Below are positions 25,181-33,326 of a stretch of 64,000 bases of DNA, piece after piece. A model generated the notes under the pieces. That model was not told where the DNA came from, ran no database searches, and saw only the letters and a program-made list of their open reading frames with translations. The number at the start of each line of letters is the position of its first letter. The stretch's first letter is position 1. Source of the stretch: an uncultured Lachnospiraceae bacterium (lineage in GTDB: Bacteria > Bacillota > Clostridia > Lachnospirales > Lachnospiraceae); the NCBI GenBank assembly GCA_910577735.1, contig CAJTOO010000014.1:62001-126000 (forward strand). Direction: 5' to 3'. Both the position numbers and the translations under genes were made by a program.

Positions 25181-26590
25181 CTATTCCACAATATTCTGTA
25201 GCCACACGCCCTTTTTCACAAGGATAAATCCAATCACGCATTTGATCAGATCCCCTGCCTGTACGAAAGTAAATACAGCGACCACGGGCAGTGCCGTATA
25301 GCGGCTTAAGGTGAACGCAATCGTCACACTGACGCACCAGATAAAGACGCTGTCGAATAAGAATGTGACGATGGTCTTGCCGCCTGAGCGCAGTGTAAAG
25401 TAGGATGCGTGCAGGAAGGCATTCTGGGGCATGAAGATGGCGGCAACCATGATAAAGTATGTGGCAAGCAGTCGCGCTTCCTCATTGGTCTTGAACAAGA
25501 GCGGGAAAAACCGCGCTAATAACAACATCACAAGAGCCATACAGGTGCAGCTGAAGACGGAAAAAGCGATCATCTTATTGTCTGTATCACGGGCTTCTTT
25601 CATTTTGCCGGCGCCTAAAAGCTGCCCTACGATGATAGCCACGGAATCTCCTAATGCGATAAAGACGATATTGAACACGTTGTTGATAGTATTGGAGATA
25701 TTCAGGGCAGCGATCACGTTGAGACCGCGCACAGAATAACATTGGGTTAACATGGCCATACCGGCTGCCCACATGGTTTCATTGAGAAGAAGGGGTGTAC
25801 CCTTTATCAGAATCTTCTGCACCAAGGCTCCGGGCACTTTTAACGTACTGTAAAGACCTTCCACGAAGGGATTCTCTGTCCTATGGCTGTGGGTGTGAAG
25901 CAGCACAATGGCGGCCTCCACATAACGGGAGGTGATAGTAGCGATGGCAGCGCCCTGCACGCCGAGGGCCGGTGCACCGAATTTACCATATATTAATATG
26001 TAGTTTAATACCAGATTTACAAAGACTGCCACCACGCCGGCTTTCATAGGCAGAATGGTCTGCCCGCATTCCCGCAGTGTGCTGGAATAGACCTGGACCA
26101 TCATAAACGGCGGCAATCCAAGCAGCATGATCCAGAGATATTGCCGGCCATAGGCTAAAGTGGCGGCCACGCTCTCCGCAGTGCCCTCACCCTGCAAATA
26201 GGTTTCGATCAAAGAACTGCCGGCAGTCAGGAACAGGATGACCGTGAGCAGAGTAATCACAGAGACCATCCATACCTTGAAACGGACCGTCTGCCGGACG
26301 CCTTCCTCATTTTTCTGTCCAAAGTACTGGGCGGTAAAGATACCCGCACCGGATACGCCGCCGAACAGGCAGAGATTATAGACGAAGAGTAATTGGTTCA
26401 CGATGGCCACGCCGGACATCTGTTCCGTGCCGATTTGACCGATCATGATATTGTCTAAAAGACTTACAAAGTTAGTTATACCATTCTGAATCATAATCGG
26501 TACAGCGATGGCAAGCACCATTTTATAAAAAGCCTTGTCACCGACTAACTTATGAAAAAGACTGCATTTTGAAGTTTGTGCTGTTTTCAT
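25181..26590 (-). CDS. MATE family multidrug/toxin efflux transporter
   Basis: 469 residues, about twelve hydrophobic helices in two six-helix halves. MATE motifs include VPIMIQNGITNFVSLLDNIMIG in the first half and NETMWAAGMAMLTQCYSVRG with GDSVAIIVGQLLGAGK in the second. It exchanges Na+ or H+ for organic cations across the membrane. ATG 26590 is preferred over GTG 26596 because GGGAGG lies 9 bases upstream of it. The substrate cannot be inferred. It is monocistronic, with a terminator beyond 25040 and a divergent BlaI gene upstream. Confidence 0.92.
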   Translation of the reverse strand: MKTAQTSKCSLFHKLVGDKAFYKMVLAIAVPIMIQNGITNFVSLLDNIMIGQIGTEQMSGVAIVNQLLFVYNLCLFGGVSGAGIFTAQYFGQKNEEGVRQTVRFKVWMVSVITLLTVILFLTAGSSLIETYLQGEGTAESVAATLAYGRQYLWIMLLGLPPFMMVQVYSSTLRECGQTILPMKAGVVAVFVNLVLNYILIYGKFGAPALGVQGAAIATITSRYVEAAIVLLHTHSHRTENPFVEGLYSTLKVPGALVQKILIKGTPLLLNETMWAAGMAMLTQCYSVRGLNVIAALNISNTINNVFNIVFIALGDSVAIIVGQLLGAGKMKEARDTDNKMIAFSVFSCTCMALVMLLLARFFPLLFKTNEEARLLATYFIMVAAIFMPQNAFLHASYFTLRSGGKTIVTFLFDSVFIWCVSVTIAFTLSRYTALPVVAVFTFVQAGDLIKCVIGFILVKKGVWLQNIVE

Positions 26591-26833
26591 GTTCACTACC
26601 TCCCGGTCAGGGTTAAGATGATATTTTTCCCTGAAATCTGTGTGAGCTAAATCAACATTTTACAGTATCTTTCTGATATATGCAATGTGGTTTTTTATCA
26701 TAAAATATCTTATTTTGTTGAATCAAAACTACATAGCCAGTCCATTTTTAGTGAAATTCATGACAATTTATACTTGATATTCTACGGATAATAAAATACT
26801 ATTGAAGGAGAGAACCTTATTAAATACTATAAC

Positions 26834-26851
26834 CTACAATAGTAATTGTAG
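26834..26851. promoter_or_regulatory. BlaI-type operator candidate
   Basis: The dyad CTACAA-TAGTAA-TTGTAG lies 20 bases before the blaI-like start. It contains the TACA...TGTA core recalled for BlaI/MecI/CopY operators, so autoregulation is likely. Confidence 0.55.
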
Positions 26852-26871
26852 AGATTACTGGAGGCATTGTT

Positions 26872-27252
26872 ATGACACTTGAAAATTTAACGGATTGTGA
26901 ACAGCTGGTAATGAAGACAGTATGGGATTCGGAGGAAGAGCTGAGTCTCATGGAAATTATGCAGAGGGTCAACGACAAGTACCACAAAGAGTGGAAACCT
27001 CAGACGGTATCTACGTTCCTGGCTCGTCTTGTGAGAAAGGGATATCTGAGACATTATCGTCAGGGGCGTGTGTTTTTCTATCAGATTCTTATTCCGCTCG
27101 AGGTGTATAAAGGTCAGTTGACAAGTGACTATGTGACCTTTTGGAATCATGATAACGCAGATGAATTTTTGTGTGCTCTGGCAAATGAGAGACCGTTACG
27201 ACAAGATGAGATTGAAAGGATACAGAAGATGATCAATGGATTGGGCAAGTAA
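26872..27252 (+). CDS. BlaI/MecI/CopY family repressor
   Basis: 126 residues: an N-terminal winged helix (LTDCEQLVMKTVWDSEEELSL, then QTVSTFLARLVRKGYL, with the wing RQGRVFFYQ) and a short C-terminal dimerisation region. These repressors are cleaved or released when the partner M56 membrane protease senses a signal. TGGAGG precedes the ATG by 7 bases. Its 3' end overlaps the next gene by 17 bases. No beta-lactamase or PBP gene is nearby, so the regulated target is unknown. Confidence 0.9.
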   Translation: MTLENLTDCEQLVMKTVWDSEEELSLMEIMQRVNDKYHKEWKPQTVSTFLARLVRKGYLRHYRQGRVFFYQILIPLEVYKGQLTSDYVTFWNHDNADEFLCALANERPLRQDEIERIQKMINGLGK

Positions 27253-28630
27253 TTTATTTATAGCGCTGTTAATGACGGATATCTCCGGAACATTATTCTA
27301 TATTATGGGAATGATTTTCCGGAAGATATGGTTTAAGAAAGACGTGCGTTTGGTCCGCTTTGCGACCATAGTCGTATTGTGCGCGTATGTATTGCCGGTG
27401 GTCTATTTCATATTGCAGATAGGCCGATGGATTGAGAAAGGAATGCACAGCAGTATCAATTTATTCTATAACACGCCAAGAACAATGGAAGTATTCACCA
27501 TCCTGGGATGGGTGTGGCTGGGATTGTTTTTGACGCTGCTGGCATACAAATTGTACTGCCGCCGTCGTTGGACTATGGTTTGTAGAGGTAATATTCCCGA
27601 AGAAGATGAGGAAACCAAACGACGTTTTAAGGAAATATGTGCTGAACTGGGCATAAAGGGTAAGGTAACTCTGTGCAGGAATGATTCTGTCAATGTGCCA
27701 TGCATCACCTACTATCATGGAATGGTAGTGATACTGCCTTTGAATAAGTACACGGAAGAGGAGATGGAAATCATTCTCTATCACGAACTGTGCCACTACC
27801 TGGAAAGAGATTTGCCGCTCAGGACACTTGGTATCATGGTTACACTGCTGCATGTGTTTAATCCTGTTGTGCACATCATGTCCAGGCAGATGACACTGCT
27901 CTGCGAGATGAGCTGCGACAGGCTGGTATGTGAGAAGGCAAGCAATAAATTTTCAGATCAGCACTATTTTCAGGTAATCTTTGATATGTTAAAAGGTGAG
28001 AAGACAAGAGAAAGATACCAGCTGTTTGCGCTGGTGGATGACAGAACAAACTATGAGAGGAGAGTGGCGTGTATGAGTCAATTTCATATGAGCGGTGGCA
28101 TTAAGAAGAGTGCGGCGTTAGTGCTTGCAGCATGTTTCTTGTTGGGGAGCAGCTTTACTTCCCTGGCGGCGGGGGTTAAAATGACGGGTGCTTATGAAGG
28201 ATATGCGGAAGAGACAAGCGTCAAGAACTCTTTGGAAAATATAGATGCGGAGAACCAGAAGGCCATTGAGGAGATGGCCGAACTGTATAATATCGATCCG
28301 GATAAGATTGTGATGATGGATGATGTTAACATGGAAGGCCGCGGAAGAACCATAAATATCGAGTGGGAAATGGATGAAGACGAGACATTTATGTCTGGCG
28401 GATTCACATTGAGTGAGGGACAAGAGGTTAAGATTGCCGTAGTCGGCGATCCTTCGGATGTTACCTTTCAAACTGGCCTTAAGAATCCGGATAATATTAT
28501 GGATTATATTGAAGGTAGTGATATAGTAGCCTTTACATACACAGCTCCAGAGGCTGGCAGGTATTATTTCTTTGTCGTAAATCTGAGTGAGACAGAGGGA
28601 TTGTATATTGCTGCTACGATTGTAAAGTAA
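27236..28630 (+). CDS. BlaR1-like M56 membrane zinc protease with novel C-terminal sensor region
   Basis: 464 residues. The N-terminal half has several membrane helices and the M56 peptidase domain with zinc motif YHELCHYLERD (His near residue 183) and an E/C-rich downstream ligand region (CEMSCDRLVCEKA). A last helix (about 288-308, SAALVLAACFLLGSSFTSLAAG) leads to an extracellular region of about 150 residues. That region does not look like the penicillin-binding domain of BlaR1: no SxxK or KTG is seen. It contains an acidic segment and a beta-rich tail (FTLSEGQEVKIAVVGDPSDV, APEAGRYYFFVVN). It likely senses an envelope signal and inactivates the BlaI partner. Confidence 0.85.
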   Translation: MDWASNLFIALLMTDISGTLFYIMGMIFRKIWFKKDVRLVRFATIVVLCAYVLPVVYFILQIGRWIEKGMHSSINLFYNTPRTMEVFTILGWVWLGLFLTLLAYKLYCRRRWTMVCRGNIPEEDEETKRRFKEICAELGIKGKVTLCRNDSVNVPCITYYHGMVVILPLNKYTEEEMEIILYHELCHYLERDLPLRTLGIMVTLLHVFNPVVHIMSRQMTLLCEMSCDRLVCEKASNKFSDQHYFQVIFDMLKGEKTRERYQLFALVDDRTNYERRVACMSQFHMSGGIKKSAALVLAACFLLGSSFTSLAAGVKMTGAYEGYAEETSVKNSLENIDAENQKAIEEMAELYNIDPDKIVMMDDVNMEGRGRTINIEWEMDEDETFMSGGFTLSEGQEVKIAVVGDPSDVTFQTGLKNPDNIMDYIEGSDIVAFTYTAPEAGRYYFFVVNLSETEGLYIAATIVK

Positions 28631-29141
28631 TATAACCCATGTCAATGGTATAACAAAAATTCTCTGCCAACTGATTCCTGTCATATTATAAGGTTCAGAC
28701 AGGAGTCAGAGGGTTTCAGAGAAAGAGTCAGCCGAGTATTTATGAGCAGTCGTGTACCAGAAGTTTCAGGTGCAAAAGGCAGTCAGTTACAGTCCGACTA
28801 TAAGCGAAATATTGCAAACATAACAATGAGCTAAAGAAATCCAGTCATTCGTATAGGGATGTTTAGTCATATACGAATAAATCTACAAACTTCACATAGT
28901 AAGAGATGGTGAGGGATATCGTATAATTGCGGTATCTCTCATTGTTTTGTCAAATAAATGCCATAAATTTCCTTGTAGATTATTCTGATTTAGAATAAAA
29001 TGTATTCAAACTATAAAATACTGAATCTGGATTAGAGATGAAAATACATATAGAAATATATAATATTATAGAAAGCAATCTGCACAGGACGATATGATTT
29101 TATGAAAATAATACAATCTATGATTGAAAAGAGGTAGTGTA
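28631..29141. other. Gene-free intergenic region with terminator-like hairpin
   Basis: About 510 bases, A/T rich, with no supportable gene. A 10-bp hairpin with one mismatch (about 28674-28708) and a better terminator candidate (TGAGGGATATCG / CGGTATCTCTCA, 28910-28941, followed by TTGTTTTG) are visible. The latter may close a lost small gene. A 30-codon ORF in the middle has no recognisable features. Confidence 0.4.
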
Positions 29142-30599
29142 ATGTTTATAGGAAGAACCGCAGAACTGCAGTTTCTGGAGAATAGTTACAGGGCTTCGGG
29201 AGGACAGCTGATCCTTCTCTATGGCAGGCGTCGTGTGGGTAAGACAGAAACTCTTAAGAAGTTTTGTGAGGGGAAACCGCATGTGTATTTTGCCTGTCGG
29301 GAATGTACGGATAAGCTGCAGCTTAAGGCTTTCTCAGAACAGCTGCTGCAGGAGGATATACCGGCCAGGCAGTATGTGGAGCAGTTCACAGATTGGGACA
29401 AGGCTTTTCGGGCTGTATCACAGTTACCCTGCGGTGGGCATAAGAAACTGCTTGTGCTGGATGAATTTCCTTATCTGTGTAAAGAGAATCCGGCCATTCT
29501 TTCCATTCTGCGTAATCTGTGGGAGGAGATATGGCAGCATGACAACATTATGATTGTTCTGTGCGGCAGTGCGATAAGCTTTGTGGAGCAGGAACTGCTG
29601 GCAGAGGAGAAGCCTCTTAGCGGAATATTGACAGGAAGCTGTCAGATGAAGGCGCTGAACTTTTATGAGGCATCCCGCTTTTTCCCGGAATATTCGGAGC
29701 TGGATAAGATACTGGCCTATGCGGTATTGGGTGGCATGCCGTATTATCTTGGACAGTTCGATGCCGGGCTGTCTCTGGCGGAGAATATCAAACAGAATGT
29801 GCTCTCGAAGGATTGTGTGCTGTACAGGGAAGTGGATTATATGCTGCGGCAGGAATTGCGGGAGACGCCCATCTATCATGCACTGCTGGGAGCGTTGGCG
29901 CTGGGGAATGTGCGGCTTAATGATATCAGCCGGCAATCATTGGTGGAGGATACTTCTAAGACCAGTGTATATCTGAGAACCCTGATCCAGATGGGGATTG
30001 TGGAACGGGAATATTCCCTGGATGTGGAGATTAAGGAGCCCGCCAAGACTCACAGGGGTATTTATAAATTGACGGATCCCTTTTTCCGGTTCTGGTATGC
30101 CTTTGTTTATACGCAGTATTCGGCATTGGAGGCAGGGGATGTGGAGGGTGTGTATGAGAGGGCGGTGCGTCCCTTTCTCCGCCAGTTTGCGTCCGGCCCG
30201 TTCCGGGAGGTATGCGGGCAGTACATAGAGGCATTGCAAAAGGCCGATGCTCTTCCCTTCCGTTATAGGAAGGCGGGACGCTTCTTCGGCAGGACCACGG
30301 TGCGAGATATGAGGAAGGATTCGGGACTTAGCATCCAGGGGACGGAAATTGACATTCTTGCGGTTTCCGGAAGAAGGAAAGAGTACCTGGCAGGGGCCTG
30401 CAAATTGGATGATATCCCCTTTACATACGAGGAATACCTGGATACGGCGGCCAAACTGACGCCCCAGAAAGACAGGTCTGAGTTCTATTATGCCCTCTTT
30501 TCAGCGGCAGGGTTTGAGGAGAAGCTTAACGAAACTGCCGGGCGGGACGGCCATGTCCGTCTGTATTCACTGAAAGATATAGTTAATTGTAGGATATAG
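29142..30599 (+). CDS. AAA ATPase with DUF234 C-terminal nuclease-like domain
   Basis: 485 residues from ATG 29142, which has GAGGTAG 7 bases upstream. An archaeal-type ATPase of the STAND/AAA class: Walker A YGRRRVGKTETL, Walker B LLVLDEFPYL, sensor IMIVLCGSA. A winged-helix region follows, then a DUF234 domain with a PD-(D/E)XK-like block (GTEIDILAVS, GACKL). Such proteins are common, patchily distributed and uncharacterised, sometimes linked to mobile or defence contexts. It stands alone here, flanked by a terminator upstream and map downstream. Confidence 0.85.
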   Translation: MFIGRTAELQFLENSYRASGGQLILLYGRRRVGKTETLKKFCEGKPHVYFACRECTDKLQLKAFSEQLLQEDIPARQYVEQFTDWDKAFRAVSQLPCGGHKKLLVLDEFPYLCKENPAILSILRNLWEEIWQHDNIMIVLCGSAISFVEQELLAEEKPLSGILTGSCQMKALNFYEASRFFPEYSELDKILAYAVLGGMPYYLGQFDAGLSLAENIKQNVLSKDCVLYREVDYMLRQELRETPIYHALLGALALGNVRLNDISRQSLVEDTSKTSVYLRTLIQMGIVEREYSLDVEIKEPAKTHRGIYKLTDPFFRFWYAFVYTQYSALEAGDVEGVYERAVRPFLRQFASGPFREVCGQYIEALQKADALPFRYRKAGRFFGRTTVRDMRKDSGLSIQGTEIDILAVSGRRKEYLAGACKLDDIPFTYEEYLDTAAKLTPQKDRSEFYYALFSAAGFEEKLNETAGRDGHVRLYSLKDIVNCRI

Positions 30600-30749
30600 T
30601 GGAGCAGGCAGTTAAGACAGTTTGGCACTGCAGACGGTTCGGGGACGGTTAAGGCGGTTAAGGCGGCCCGGCATAATCTTGAATTTGCATACCAGATGAG
30701 ATACAATAGATACGATTGTTGGATAAACTGCGTCAGGAGGAAAGTGACT

Positions 30750-31622
30750 GTGAAAAAGCTGGGACGAAATGATTTTTGCTGGTGTGGAAGCGGCAGAAAA
30801 TATAAGTCATGTCATATGGCTATGGATGAAAAAATTGAAAGTTATGCACTGCAGGGGCATATCGTGCCCAGCCATGATATATTGAAAACGCCGGAGCAGA
30901 TTCAGGGAATCCGCGAGAGCAGCAAGATTAATATCGCAATTCTGGATGAGATCGCCAGACAGATTCACATTGGGATGAGCACGGAGGAAATCGACCGGAT
31001 TGTCTGCGATATGACCAGTCAGATGGGGGGCATCGCCGCGCCGCTTCATTATGATGGGTTTCCCAAGAGTGTCTGTACGTCCATCAATGAAGTAGTGTGC
31101 CACGGTATTCCAAGCGAGAGCCGGCTTTTACAGGACGGCGATATTGTGAACGTGGATGTGTCCACCATCTATCAGGGATATTTCTCGGATTCTTCCAGAA
31201 TGTTCATGCTGGGAAATGTGCCGGAGGAGACCCGGAAGCTGGTACAGGTAGCCAAAGAATGCATTGATGTGGGCCTAGAGCAGGTCAAACCCTGGAATTT
31301 CCTGGGTGATATGGCGGAAGCCATCAACAATCACGCGAAGAAGAACGGTTACTCTATTGTCCGGGAGATCGGCGGGCATGGTGTGGGTCTGGAATTTCAT
31401 GAGGAGCCATTTGTCAGTTATGTGACAAGCAAGGGCACGGAAATGCTGATGGTGCCCGGCATGGTGTTTACCATAGAGCCGATGGTCAATATGGGCAAGG
31501 CAGATATCTATATTGATGACAAGGACGGCTGGACCGTCTACACAGATGACGGCAAGCCCTCCGCGCAGTGGGAAGTGACATTGGTTGTGACGGAGGATGG
31601 GTATGAGATTTTGACGTATTAA
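30750..31622 (+). CDS. map: Methionine aminopeptidase type I with N-terminal SEC-C zinc motif
   Basis: 290 residues from GTG 30750 (AGGAGG 9 bases upstream). Removes the initiator Met from nascent proteins. An N-terminal SEC-C-type zinc motif (NDFCWCGSGRKYKSCH) precedes the M24 pita-bread domain. Catalytic His in HYDGFPKSVC, metal ligands Asp in GDIVNVDVS and DSSRMF, His in GGHGVGLEFHE, Glu in FTIEPM and the final Glu in QWEVTLVV. The SEC-C extension is known in Firmicutes Map paralogues and may bind the ribosome. A terminator follows. Confidence 0.95.
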   Translation: MKKLGRNDFCWCGSGRKYKSCHMAMDEKIESYALQGHIVPSHDILKTPEQIQGIRESSKINIAILDEIARQIHIGMSTEEIDRIVCDMTSQMGGIAAPLHYDGFPKSVCTSINEVVCHGIPSESRLLQDGDIVNVDVSTIYQGYFSDSSRMFMLGNVPEETRKLVQVAKECIDVGLEQVKPWNFLGDMAEAINNHAKKNGYSIVREIGGHGVGLEFHEEPFVSYVTSKGTEMLMVPGMVFTIEPMVNMGKADIYIDDKDGWTVYTDDGKPSAQWEVTLVVTEDGYEILTY

Positions 31623-31671
31623 ATAGGGATAAAATTCTGCTGACGAAATTCCGTTTGTAAGGGTTACAGAC

Positions 31672-31710
31672 AGAGTACATCTTGCTTGACAGAGGATGTA
31701 CTCCTTTTTT
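31672..31710 (+). terminator. Terminator after map
   Basis: GAGTACATC (31673-31681) pairs with GATGTACTC (31695-31703), followed by C and six Ts. Confidence 0.85.
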
Positions 31711-31898
31711 ATCATAAATATTTGTGCAAATTTCCGATATTGTCAAACAGATGCGCTTTTGTTATCGTAATCATACAATCTTTGGATTCATCTGAAAGTA
31801 TACTTTATTCCACAGCCCTATGGCGTGGATTCCCGGCAGATCGCCGCTGATTTCCAAATGTTGAGAAACCTGAAGCAGAAAAAAGGAAGGAGAAAACC

Positions 31899-32873
31899 AT
31901 GCGCGAATTTATGACAAAGATGTCAGATTATTGGAAGGAAAGAAGAAATGACCCGGACAAACAGGAAAACAAACTCACAGTGATCATAACGGCGGCTGTG
32001 GCCGTGGTGATTATTGTACTGTTGCTGGTACTTTTGTGGGGATATGTGGGCAAAAGATATGGGGGACGAGAGACTGCGCTGCCAGAACAGACAGAGCAGG
32101 TGATGCAGGAAGCGGATCAGAAAGAGAACCAGAAAGAAACAGATGACGAGGGGATTTCCAAGGTGGTCCATGAGGAAGAAGCCGTCAGGTATATGTCGGA
32201 AGATTCCGGTGAGAAGCTGCGGCAGGAGTATCTGACAAGCACAGCCTATTTAAAGGAAAAGGTGGAAGAACTATTACAGACCATGACGCAGGTACAGGAT
32301 GGGCTGCAGGAGGTTGAGAAGGAATACAAAGCCGGAGACAGTGCGCTGCAGACGCAGATTATCACGATGCGTGAGCAAGTGGACACCATTGTGCTAAGTC
32401 TTAAGGAGACACAGATCAAGCTTACTGATTTAACGAATACGGTGCAGACCATAGATAAAGAGAAGATTCCCGTGATACAAGAGCAGATTGCGCAAATCCG
32501 CGGGGATATGGAACACGTGCAGACCGATATCGCAGACCTGTATGAGAAGATGGCGGCCTTAAAGAAAGAAGACGAGAGGCTGTGGGCCAGTATAAGCAAG
32601 CTGGAAAAGACTGTAAAAGCAGCCCTCGACCAGAATGTGGCTGAGGTGAACAACCGGCTGAATCAATTGCAGGCCGGCATGGAGCATTTAAAGCAGGAGT
32701 TTGAGAAAATCCTGCAGGAGAATATGGCAGGCGTCAATGAGAGGGTGGATGTGCTGATCGGTCAGATGGAGGAACGGCTTGGCGCTTTGACGGAAAATAC
32801 ACTCCGCTATCGGTATGAGGCACAGAGCAATACCTTGTATTTATCTCCAATGAAGGAGGAGGCCGGACAATGA
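31899..32873 (+). CDS. Single-pass membrane coiled-coil protein
   Basis: 324 residues, function unknown. A short basic cytoplasmic N-terminus, one transmembrane helix (about 26-49) and a Glu/Gln-rich extracellular region of which residues ~115-310 show long heptad-type coiled coil (LKEKVEELLQTMTQVQDGLQ, LKETQIKLTDLTNTVQTIDK). Overall resemblance to methyl-accepting or phage tail-fibre coiled coils is only compositional. Its stop overlaps the next start (ATGA), so the pair is translationally coupled. AAGGAGG precedes the start. Confidence 0.7.
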   Translation: MREFMTKMSDYWKERRNDPDKQENKLTVIITAAVAVVIIVLLLVLLWGYVGKRYGGRETALPEQTEQVMQEADQKENQKETDDEGISKVVHEEEAVRYMSEDSGEKLRQEYLTSTAYLKEKVEELLQTMTQVQDGLQEVEKEYKAGDSALQTQIITMREQVDTIVLSLKETQIKLTDLTNTVQTIDKEKIPVIQEQIAQIRGDMEHVQTDIADLYEKMAALKKEDERLWASISKLEKTVKAALDQNVAEVNNRLNQLQAGMEHLKQEFEKILQENMAGVNERVDVLIGQMEERLGALTENTLRYRYEAQSNTLYLSPMKEEAGQ

Positions 32874-33106
32874 CAAAGGCAGGAAGAATATTTGCCGTAA
32901 TTATCGGCATGATGATGGTATTGGGGACAGCGATAAGCACACAGGCCCAGGAGGAAGCAGAAAGTCAGGGGACATTCCGTTTTCAGACAACAGAAGGAGT
33001 TGTTCAGATTCTGGCAGCGGATATCAGTCTTTTACGAGATAAGGTATGGGAAATTAAGCAAGAACCTTTTTGCGCTGATTATTATACCGAAGTACGTACA
33101 GAATGA
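32870..33106 (+). CDS. Small secreted protein coupled to the coiled-coil gene
   Basis: 78 residues with a clear signal peptide (about 1-26, GRIFAVIIGMMMVLGTAISTQAQ) and a short mature part (FRFQTTEGVVQILAADISLL). Start overlaps the preceding stop by four bases (ATGA). GGAGGAGG lies 8-10 bases upstream inside the coiled-coil gene. Function unknown; presumably a partner of the membrane coiled-coil protein at the cell surface. The last ~15 residues (EPFCADYYTEVRTE) look unlike a designed C-terminus, so a recent frameshift is possible. Confidence 0.6.
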   Translation: MTKAGRIFAVIIGMMMVLGTAISTQAQEEAESQGTFRFQTTEGVVQILAADISLLRDKVWEIKQEPFCADYYTEVRTE

Positions 33107-33326
33107 CGGCCGGGGACACAAGCTTTGCCAAGGTGTGAAAAGGAGTCTTGCGCCGGACATTTTTCTGATACTGTCCAGGCGGGAATTGACAATCGAATTG
33201 CCTTATGATAGGTTAATTACAGTATATTTTGTACAGTCAGGACAAGTGGAAACTTTACTGAGGTTTACTGTCAAAGGTTCACTGAAATTTGTATGATATT
33301 ATAATAGAAGAGAGAGGAAATTTGTC

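Noticed and set aside
28741..28833. A 30-codon frame in the intergenic region after the BlaR1-like gene
   Set aside because: No ribosome site, family resemblance or context support.
33107..33326. T-box or SAM riboswitch before metG
   Set aside because: No T-box sequence, specifier loop or SAM-aptamer core could be recognised; only an A/T-rich promoter region is visible.
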